Positions 1-5,871 of a DNA stretch of 22,657 nt are shown piece by piece; the stretch's first letter is position 1; each line of letters begins with the position of its first letter. The translations under genes and the position numbers were made by a program. The stretch comes from DATGLW01 sp035293965. Its GTDB lineage: Bacteria; Actinomycetota; Acidimicrobiia; Acidimicrobiales; RAAP-2. Under the pieces are notes generated by a model. The model did not search any database, had not been told where the DNA came from, and saw nothing but the letters and a program-made list of their open reading frames with translations. Where the stretch lies: positions 1 through 22,657 of the forward strand of contig DATGLW010000037.1 of assembly GCA_035293965.1 (NCBI GenBank), given 5' to 3'.

Positions 1-505
1 GCAGGAGCCCCGTGGTGGCGTCCGGGACGGGGGTGGTGGCGTCGGGGAGGGGGGTGGTGGCGTCGGGGTCGGACGCCCGGGTGCTCGGGGCATCCGTCTC
101 GCGCCCCCCGTTCCCGCCGGCCCTCGGCATCCGCCGGCCCCCGGCCTCGTGCAGCGGTACGAGGGGAGGGTGGGCCGCGAGCGGCCAGTTGTCGACCAGC
201 ACGACCACGAAATGGTCGCCCGGGAGACCGAGGAAGTCCGCGTAGCGGCGCAGGGTGGTGAGGACGTGGACGTGGTCGGGGATCCACTCCACTGCGCCGG
301 TCTCGAGGGCCCGGAGCTGGCCCTCGGGGAGGCCGGTGCGCCCCGCGGCAGTGCTGATGTCGAGGCCCCGTTCCTCGCGGGCGCGGCGGAGGGCTTCGCC
401 GAGCTCACCGACGGAGGCCGGCAGGCCCGCCGCGGCAGAGCCCGTGGCCCGCCCACGACCCGACGCTCCGCCACGGTTCAGGATCTCCGACCCTCCTCGC
501 TTCAT
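1..505 (-). CDS. RodZ-like helix-turn-helix protein, C-terminus cut by window edge
   Basis: This reading frame starts at ATG 505 and is still open at base 1, giving about 168 residues. A GGAG Shine-Dalgarno lies about 4 nt upstream of the ATG. Residues about 30-105 read as a RodZ-type HTH (HTH_25 family): VGELGEALRRAREERGL, then a TGLPEGQLRALE recognition-helix-like stretch, then LRRYADFLGLPGD. After it come a hydrophobic segment (FVVVLVDNWP) and a low-complexity tail with three copies of a seven-residue DATTP-type repeat. In known families this HTH occurs in cell-shape and cytoskeletal proteins and in small regulators. Whether a membrane anchor follows, as in RodZ, cannot be seen. The gene lies 92 bp downstream of lepB on the same strand, so cotranscription is possible. 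The domain call is fairly sure; the function is not. Confidence 0.72.
   Translation of the reverse strand, partial: MKRGGSEILNRGGASGRGRATGSAAAGLPASVGELGEALRRAREERGLDISTAAGRTGLPEGQLRALETGAVEWIPDHVHVLTTLRRYADFLGLPGDHFVVVLVDNWPLAAHPPLVPLHEAGGRRMPRAGGNGGRETDAPSTRASDPDATTPLPDATTPVPDATTGLL
13..75. repeat. 21-bp tandem repeat, three copies, inside the HTH gene
   Basis: The unit beginning TGGTGGCGTC recurs at 13, 34 and 55, an exact 21-bp period with small differences in the second half of each unit. The period is a multiple of three. On the minus strand it encodes a seven-residue DATTP(L/V)P-like repeat, so copy number can change without breaking the frame. Confidence 0.8.
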
Positions 506-597
506 CGCTCCAACGGCCGGTGGGCAGAGCGTACCCCCGGCCTGTGGAAGGTATGCCTCGCGGCTCGTCCGGTGAGGCGGTAGAGCCTGGAACGAGG

Positions 598-1377
598 TCA
601 GAACACGCGGAAGCGCGTGAGGGGCCAGATCCGGACGTCCACTTTGCCCACGATGAGCGAGCGGGGGATGGGACCCCAGTACCGGCTGTCGCACGAGGAG
701 GAGCGGTTGTCGCCGAGCAGGTAGTACATGCCGGCCGGCACTCTGTAGGGGTGTTGCAGCGAGAAAGGTGCCGGCCCGGGCCCGGGCGTGGTGACCGTGC
801 CTCCCGGCAACCAAGGTTCGACCAGCGGCTTGCCGTCGATCTCGACCTTGCCCCCGCTCAGTGAGAGGGTCTCGCCGGGCAGCCCGATCACACGCTTGAC
901 CAGGTCGTTCACGAGGGGTCCGCTGCAGGCGGCCGCCTCGAGTGGCGGCCTGCCGAACACGACGATGTCGCCGCGGTCCACCCCGTGGAGGTGGTAGCTC
1001 AGCTTGTTGACCAAGATGCGGTCACCGACGAGCAAGGTCGGCTCCATCGAGCCCGAGGGGATGTAGAAGGTCTGGACGACGAAGAGCCGAAGGAGGGCAG
1101 CCACGGCCAGCGCCACCACCACGATGACCCCCGTCTCCACGAGCCACCGGCGTCCCCGCCGCCGTGGCGGCTGGCGGCGATGGCGGGCGGTTCGGCCGGG
1201 ACGAGGCGAACCGGCCGAGCCAGACGGTGCCGTGCCAGGCGTCGGATCGGTGCTGCCACCGGGCACCGCGGACGCACCCGGTGGCACGGGGCTCGGGGCG
1301 AGCGGCCCGGTGAGGGCCGGTCCGGGGGCCCGAGGCTCGCCGATCGGAGGGTGTGCTGGCTCGTCCTCGGGCGGCAC
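598..1377 (-). CDS. lepB: Signal peptidase I
   Basis: Type I signal peptidase that cleaves signal peptides from exported proteins on the outer face of the membrane. The 259-residue protein has a Pro/Ser/Gly- and Arg-rich cytoplasmic N-terminus (1-79), one membrane segment at about 82-100, and then the catalytic S26 domain. The nucleophile is Ser110 in PSGSMEPTL and the general base is Lys161 in NDLVKRVIGLPGE. The family box GDNRSSSCDSRYWGPI is at about 222-236. The start is GTG 1377, the first possible start after an in-frame stop at 1390-1392; no convincing Shine-Dalgarno precedes it, so a later start before the membrane segment is possible. It is divergent from the HtrA-like protease and followed by the HTH gene. 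The usual rplS or rnhB neighbours are absent. Confidence 0.95.
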   Translation of the reverse strand: MPPEDEPAHPPIGEPRAPGPALTGPLAPSPVPPGASAVPGGSTDPTPGTAPSGSAGSPRPGRTARHRRQPPRRRGRRWLVETGVIVVVALAVAALLRLFVVQTFYIPSGSMEPTLLVGDRILVNKLSYHLHGVDRGDIVVFGRPPLEAAACSGPLVNDLVKRVIGLPGETLSLSGGKVEIDGKPLVEPWLPGGTVTTPGPGPAPFSLQHPYRVPAGMYYLLGDNRSSSCDSRYWGPIPRSLIVGKVDVRIWPLTRFRVF

Positions 1378-1560
1378 AGGAACGGCAGGCTAGCTGGCCG
1401 CACCGCTCCCCGGGCGTCATCGGCCTCACGTCCGGCCCAGGCAGCCGGTGCTCCTAACCTGGGACAGAGGATTTCCTTATGTAGTCGAGTTTTACTGGCA
1501 GCTCGGTGCCGCGCGGGCAAGATCAGCGCCGGCACCCTGTGACGACGGCGAGGACCGGCG
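1378..1560. promoter_or_regulatory. Divergent intergenic region between lepB and the HtrA-like protease
   Basis: This 183-bp gap separates two divergent genes and must hold promoters for both. The only AT-rich island is about 1470-1499 (around ATTTCCTTATG and TTTTACT), the likeliest RNA polymerase entry zone. I could not fix -35/-10 pairs with confidence on either strand. Confidence 0.4.
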
Positions 1561-2790
1561 GTGAGCCCGATGGACCACGAAGGCGAGCATGGGGGAGAGG
1601 AGCCTGGCGCGGGGGCTGGAGGGGACTCGCGCCCCCGGCTGGCCGGCGGGGAGCCGCCGGGGCCGGCACCGCCCCGGAGTCCTCTGCGCGCCCTCGGCGC
1701 CCTGCTGCTCGTCGCCACCGCCAGCCTGTCGGGGGTGGCGATCGGCCAGTCGGTGTGGGGATCGGGGTCCCTGCCGCGGGTCCGCCAGGTTCTTCCCCTG
1801 CCGGCAGGGCCGCCCTCGCCGGGCGGCCCTGCCGACGCGGCCGCGGTGGCTGCCAAGGTCGACCCGGGCCTCGTCGACGTGAACACCACGCTTGGCTTGC
1901 TGTCGGCCCAGGCGGCAGGTACCGGCATGGTGCTCACGCCGACGGGTGAAGTGCTGACGAACAACCACGTGATCAACGGCGCCACCTCGGTGAACGTCAC
2001 CGACGTGGGTGACGGCCAGACCTACCCGGCCACGGTGGTCGGCTACAGCCGCTCGGCAGACGTGGCCGTGCTCCAGCTGCAGGGCGCGTCGCACCTGGCG
2101 ACCGTGCCGCTCGGGGACTCCTCGTCCGTGCAGGTGAACGACCCCGTGCTCGCGCTCGGCAATGCGGGCGGGGTCGGGGGCACGCCGAGCACCGCAGGGG
2201 GGGCGGTCACGGCACTGAACCGCTCGATCACTGCCAGCGACGAGTCGAGCGGCGTGTCCGAGCAGCTCACCGGCCTGATCGAGACGGACGCGGCCATCCA
2301 GCCGGGGGATTCGGGTGGTCCGCTCGCCAACGCGGCGGGCAAGGTCGTCGGCATGAACACCGCCGCGTCGAGCGGCTTCAGCTTCGACGCCGGCTCCACG
2401 CAGGGCTTTGCCATTCCGATCGACACGGCACTGGCGGTGGCGCACCAGATCGTGGCCCGGCAGGCGAGCAGCTCCGTCCACATCGGCGCGACCGCCTTCT
2501 TGGGCGTGGGCGTCCGGAACCCGCCGGGCAACTCGATCGGGGTGCCTGCCCCGACGACCCGAGGTGCCCTCGTCCAGCAAGTGTTCGCCGGCATGCCGGC
2601 AGCGAGGGCGGGTGTGGGGGTGGGCGACGTGATCGTGTCGGTCGACGGCTCACCTGTCCGTTCGACCACGGCGCTGACCGGCTTGCTCGACCAGCATCAT
2701 CCGGGCGACACGATCCGCCTCGGATGGCTCGACACCTCGGGCCGCTCCCATTCGGCCTCCGTGTCGCTCGCCACCGGGCCGGCTGGGTGA
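1561..2790 (+). CDS. Membrane-anchored HtrA/DegP-like serine protease with PDZ domain
   Basis: Trypsin-fold S1C protease, probably an extracytoplasmic protein-quality or stress protease. The 409-residue protein has an acidic, Gly/Pro-rich cytoplasmic N-terminus, a single membrane anchor at about 43-62 (ALGALLLVATASLSGVAIG) and a Pro-rich linker. The protease domain follows, with catalytic triad His136 (LTNNHVING), Asp167 (SADVAVLQL) and Ser251 (QPGDSGGPL). A C-terminal PDZ domain at about 312-405 contains GMPAARAGVGVGDVIVSVDG. The layout is that of actinobacterial PepD/HtrA-type anchored proteases. The start is GTG 1561 with GAGG 8 bp upstream; ATG 1570 is an alternative that leaves the protein essentially unchanged. 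It ends 4 bp from the stop of the convergent UbiA-like gene. Confidence 0.93.
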   Translation: MSPMDHEGEHGGEEPGAGAGGDSRPRLAGGEPPGPAPPRSPLRALGALLLVATASLSGVAIGQSVWGSGSLPRVRQVLPLPAGPPSPGGPADAAAVAAKVDPGLVDVNTTLGLLSAQAAGTGMVLTPTGEVLTNNHVINGATSVNVTDVGDGQTYPATVVGYSRSADVAVLQLQGASHLATVPLGDSSSVQVNDPVLALGNAGGVGGTPSTAGGAVTALNRSITASDESSGVSEQLTGLIETDAAIQPGDSGGPLANAAGKVVGMNTAASSGFSFDAGSTQGFAIPIDTALAVAHQIVARQASSSVHIGATAFLGVGVRNPPGNSIGVPAPTTRGALVQQVFAGMPAARAGVGVGDVIVSVDGSPVRSTTALTGLLDQHHPGDTIRLGWLDTSGRSHSASVSLATGPAG

Positions 2791-2794
2791 TCCG

Positions 2795-3541
2795 TCAGCC
2801 GAGCCGTGCGACCGCCACTGCCGTCGCCAGCAGCACCATCCCCCACGACATGGCGGCCAACGCCCGCTCGAGGGGCCGCAGCAGCGTGGCGCGGTCGAGC
2901 GGGTGGCGCCCGCCGCTCGTCATCGCCACGAATCCGGTCACGGTCGCCGCACGCCGGCGCAGCAGCCTGGCCGGCGTGCTGAGGGCGCGCTGGGCGGCCG
3001 ACAGCGCCACGGCAGCCCCGGCGGCCAGCAGCGCCGCCGGGGCCAGGTTGCCGGCCTGCGCGGCGTAGGCGGCGAGCACCGGGAAGCCGCCCCAGGCGGC
3101 GGCGAAGCCCATGTCGGTGTGCACGACGCCGCCGAAGAGCTCGGCGTTGTAGGCGACGACCAGCAGCGGCCCGATCACGAGGAAGGGCACGAGCACCGGA
3201 CCCGCCCGGACGACTCCCGCGGCGCCGATGGCGACCGCGCCGGCCAGGCCGCCGAGCGCCGTCGCGACGAGGGCGGACGAGGGGATGCGGGTCCGCAGCG
3301 GTCGCCCGTGCAGCTCGTCGAGGGCATGGGCTGCCAGCCCGACGGCTAGGAAGAAGGCGACGATGCTGGCCACCAGGCGGTCGACGTGCACGCGGGGCGC
3401 CGTGCAGGCGCCGAGCACGACGTAGGACAGGATCCACGCCGTGTACGGCGGGTGCAGCAGCGTCCACCAGTCGCGCCACCCGCCCGCCCTCGCCGCGTAG
3501 TAGGCGGGAGGGACGCCGGTGTCGCGGGCGGCGTCAGCCAC
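2795..3541 (-). CDS. UbiA-like polytopic membrane protein (putative prenyltransferase)
   Basis: A 248-residue, very hydrophobic protein with about seven predicted membrane segments. Near the N-terminus is WWTLLHPPYTAWILSYVVLG, and a loop reads AHALDELHGRPLRTRIP. The Asp-rich loop followed by RPLxT resembles the prenyl-diphosphate/Mg-binding region of UbiA-superfamily enzymes, which attach polyprenyl chains to aromatic rings. The classical NxxxDxxxD motif is not clearly complete, so catalytic activity is uncertain. The GTG start at 3541 overlaps the end of the upstream methyltransferase gene by 8 bp, so the two are very probably translationally coupled. Together they suggest quinone or prenyl-lipid modification; this is inferred from pairing. 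The protein could instead be a UbiA-like protein of unknown role. Confidence 0.7.
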   Translation of the reverse strand: MADAARDTGVPPAYYAARAGGWRDWWTLLHPPYTAWILSYVVLGACTAPRVHVDRLVASIVAFFLAVGLAAHALDELHGRPLRTRIPSSALVATALGGLAGAVAIGAAGVVRAGPVLVPFLVIGPLLVVAYNAELFGGVVHTDMGFAAAWGGFPVLAAYAAQAGNLAPAALLAAGAAVALSAAQRALSTPARLLRRRAATVTGFVAMTSGGRHPLDRATLLRPLERALAAMSWGMVLLATAVAVARLG

Positions 3542-4259
3542 TGCTGCGAGTGCCCCACATCACCAGGCCTCCGCCAAGGCTCATGACCCGGTGCCCGACG
3601 TCGACGAAGCCGGCGCGCTCCCAGGCCCGGACCAACCGGCCGAGCGGGAAGAGGCGGTCGTGGTCGGAGATGCTCGGGCCGAGGAAGGTCCCGACCCGGA
3701 ACCAGGGTACCCCGCCCGTCACCAACCCTCCGAGGGGCAGCAAAGCACGCGTGTACGCCCACCACATGGCGTGCCAGACGGGCTGGTCGGGGCGGTGGAA
3801 CTCGAGGCTCGCCATGACGCCTCCGGGGCGGACGACCCGGGCCAGCTCACCGAGGGTGGCCTCGGGGTCGGCCACGTAGCGGAGCAGGTAGGTGAAGGTG
3901 AGGGCGTCGAAGGAGCCCGCCGCGAAGGGCAGCTCCTCGGCCCGGCCCGCCACGAGGGCGATCTGGCCCGGCGCGTCGGCGACCCGGTCGGCGGCGCGCC
4001 GGAGCATGTCGCCGCTCAGGTCCAGCCCGACGACGCTGGCGCCGGTGCGCCGGGCCAGCTGCAGGGCGACGCCGGCAGTGCCGGTCGCCACGTCGAGGAC
4101 CCGCCCCGGGCGGGCTGCCGCCACCCGGTCGATCATCGCGCGCCGCCAGCGGGCGTTCTGGCCCAGCGAGAGCAATTCGGCCAGCCGGTCGTAACGGGCG
4201 GGCAGGGGTGCGAAGAGCTGCTGGGCGAAGCGGTTGTGCTCCACGCCGCCGTCGTTCAT
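3534..4259 (-). CDS. UbiE/MenG-like SAM-dependent methyltransferase
   Basis: Class I SAM methyltransferase of 241 residues. The N-terminal block (LPARYDRLAELLSLGQNARW) is typical of UbiE/MenG C-methyltransferases of menaquinone and ubiquinone synthesis. The SAM-binding motif I is VLDVATGTAG at about 54-63, followed by the acidic strand VVGLDLS. Motif II/III regions read GSFDALTFTYLLRYVADP and RVVRPGG. The LRYVADP segment corresponds to the conserved LRNVxD of the family but is not exact, so the substrate may differ from demethylmenaquinone. ATG 4259 has a GAGGGGG ribosome-binding site upstream. The gene overlaps the UbiA-like gene downstream by 8 bp, consistent with a two-gene quinone-modifying unit. 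Family assignment is sure; the exact substrate is not. Confidence 0.85.
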   Translation of the reverse strand: MNDGGVEHNRFAQQLFAPLPARYDRLAELLSLGQNARWRRAMIDRVAAARPGRVLDVATGTAGVALQLARRTGASVVGLDLSGDMLRRAADRVADAPGQIALVAGRAEELPFAAGSFDALTFTYLLRYVADPEATLGELARVVRPGGVMASLEFHRPDQPVWHAMWWAYTRALLPLGGLVTGGVPWFRVGTFLGPSISDHDRLFPLGRLVRAWERAGFVDVGHRVMSLGGGLVMWGTRSSG

Positions 4260-4373
4260 GCACGCCCCCTCGAGCCGGCCCGCCGACCAGGATCGCGCGT
4301 CGGGGCGGCCTCGGCACGTGGCCGGCGGGCGAACCCAGGAGGCTCGGGTGACCGGGCCGGCGCCACGCCCGGG

Positions 4374-4403
4374 CCGGGCTGCCCTGATGGCAGCTCAGCC
4401 CGG
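4374..4403 (-). terminator. Strong hairpin downstream of the amidohydrolase gene
   Basis: Perfect 8-bp arms CCGGGCTG (4374-4381) and CAGCCCGG (4396-4403) enclose a 14-nt loop. A competing inner stem, GCTGCC (4378-4383) with GGCAGC (4389-4394), closes a 5-nt loop. It sits about 30 bp beyond the amidohydrolase stop codon. There is no long U-tract, as is common for terminators of GC-rich actinobacteria. It is the clearest element of the 175-bp gap 4260-4434, where I see no gene. Confidence 0.6.
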
Positions 4404-4434
4404 TGGGCGCACGTCGTGGTTCGTCCCGAAGGCG

Positions 4435-5688
4435 TCAGGCGGCGTACCGGCCCACCCCGAGCGCCTTCTCGATGGAGCCGCCCATGATCAGGGCCTGGGT
4501 GTCGTCAGGAAGGCCGGCCACGACCTCCGAATAGGCGAGCGGGTCGGCCATGCCCTCGGGGTGGGGGAAGTCCGAGCCGAACATCAGGTGGTCGGCGGGG
4601 ATGCCGAGGTCGAGCAGCCCCTGGGGGTCGGGCTCGTGGAAGGCGTGCACGTAGATGTTACGGGCGAACACCTCGAAGGGCTCCTCGTCGAAGAGGACGG
4701 GCGACTCGTCGTAGGCCTCGCGCAGGCGCCGGACGAACGGCCGCACCCACGTGGCGGGGTACTCGACGGGCATGAACTTGAGCCTCGGGAACCGGGTGGC
4801 GAGGCCGTGGCCGATGATGGAGGCCACGGCGTCCTGCACCGGGCTCCTCTCGGGGAAGAGGCGGGAGAAGGCCGGGCTGCCCACGTTCTTGAACGGCAGG
4901 TGCTCGGTGCCGATCCCCTCCCACTCGTTGATGTAGCGCTGGTAGCCGGCATCGCCAGAGTGCATGCCGACAACCATGTCGAGCTCCTGCACGCGCGCCC
5001 AGAACGGGTCGAACTCGGGGAGGGCGAACGACCGGCGGCCCTTCCAGGTCGGCACCGGCGCCACCCTCATCAAGAAGATCTTCGCGCCGCGCTCGTGGAC
5101 GAACTCGAGCTCCTCGATGGCCCGGTCGTTGCCGGCGGCAAGGCTGACGATCGGGGTGGCATAGATGGCGTCCGCGTACACGAAGGACCAGTGCTCGTCC
5201 ATCCAGCGATTGAGGGCGTGGATGACGGCCACGGCCACATCGGGGTCGTCGGCCACCCGTTCCTCGAGCACGCTGGCCAGGGTCGGCCACAGGAGGGTCC
5301 GGTCGATACCCATGTCCTTCATGAGCGTGAGGCGCGGCTCGGGGTCGAAGAAGGCGTCCATGCTGGGCATGGCCCGCACCTTCTGGAGGCCCATCCGCGG
5401 GTCACCCGCCGTGGGCCTGCCGCTGCCCTTGGTGATGTCGCGCCCGTAGCCCCCGGGCACGGCCACCTTGGCGAAGGTCGGGTTCGGGATGTACTCGCTG
5501 ATGTGGTCGCGGATGGCCAGCTTCGTACGTCCGTTGACCTCCACGTACTTGACGACGCCCTGGTACTCGGGCGGGAGGAATTTGGTCAGCGCGTCGCGGT
5601 TCTCGTAGAGGTGGTTGTCGGCGTCGAAGGTGGTGTAGGGAAGCCGACGCTCCCGCACGTAGATGAAGGCCTCACCCTGGTCGCTCAT
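4435..5688 (-). CDS. Amidohydrolase-2 family metal-dependent hydrolase
   Basis: TIM-barrel metallohydrolase of the amidohydrolase_2 (PF04909-like) family, 417 residues. The N-terminal metal motif reads FDADNHLYE (Asp22, Asp24, His26). A barrel His is in VVGMHSGDAG (His243) and a late Asp in LMFGSDFPHPEG (Asp373), the usual catalytic positions. Relatives include decarboxylases and hydrolases of aromatic and related carboxylates, often in catabolic clusters. Nothing adjacent identifies the substrate here. The start is ATG 5688, behind a strong GGGGAGGGG ribosome-binding site. The frame stays open further upstream to 5817, but that part is made of an intergenic 18-bp tandem repeat and is not family sequence. 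A hairpin terminator follows, so the gene is probably monocistronic. Family is sure; substrate is unknown. Confidence 0.88.
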   Translation of the reverse strand: MSDQGEAFIYVRERRLPYTTFDADNHLYENRDALTKFLPPEYQGVVKYVEVNGRTKLAIRDHISEYIPNPTFAKVAVPGGYGRDITKGSGRPTAGDPRMGLQKVRAMPSMDAFFDPEPRLTLMKDMGIDRTLLWPTLASVLEERVADDPDVAVAVIHALNRWMDEHWSFVYADAIYATPIVSLAAGNDRAIEELEFVHERGAKIFLMRVAPVPTWKGRRSFALPEFDPFWARVQELDMVVGMHSGDAGYQRYINEWEGIGTEHLPFKNVGSPAFSRLFPERSPVQDAVASIIGHGLATRFPRLKFMPVEYPATWVRPFVRRLREAYDESPVLFDEEPFEVFARNIYVHAFHEPDPQGLLDLGIPADHLMFGSDFPHPEGMADPLAYSEVVAGLPDDTQALIMGGSIEKALGVGRYAA

Positions 5689-5710
5689 GGCACTGCCCCT
5701 CCCCATCTCG

Positions 5711-5746
5711 GCTCTCGTCTGCAGCCCTGCTCTCGTCTGCAGCCCC
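5711..5746. repeat. 18-bp tandem repeat upstream of the amidohydrolase gene
   Basis: Two adjacent copies of GCTCTCGTCTGCAGCCC(T/C), at 5711-5728 and 5729-5746, differ only at the last base. They end 22 bp upstream of the amidohydrolase start codon (5688), inside the presumed 5' region. They could be a duplicated operator or a simple duplication. Confidence 0.75.
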
Positions 5747-5787
5747 GCTCGGCGCCGGCCGGCAGCCGACCCGGCAAGCATGGCACC

Positions 5788-5797
5788 ACCATATGGT
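5788..5797. promoter_or_regulatory. ACCATATGGT palindrome, candidate operator
   Basis: A perfect 10-bp palindrome, flanked by near-symmetrical GGCA (5782-5785) and TGCC (5799-5802) displaced by one base. It lies in the 183-bp gap between the nitrate reductase stop and the amidohydrolase start, about 100 bp upstream of the latter. It is one of very few AT-rich spots in the region. A role as repressor site or promoter core for the amidohydrolase gene is an inference. Confidence 0.4.
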
Positions 5798-5871
5798 ATG
5801 CCGAAAGGCCAGGGCACGACGGTGTCGTCCAGGACCCGCCAGCGTGCGCGGGCTGGCCGCCGGCCGCGCCC

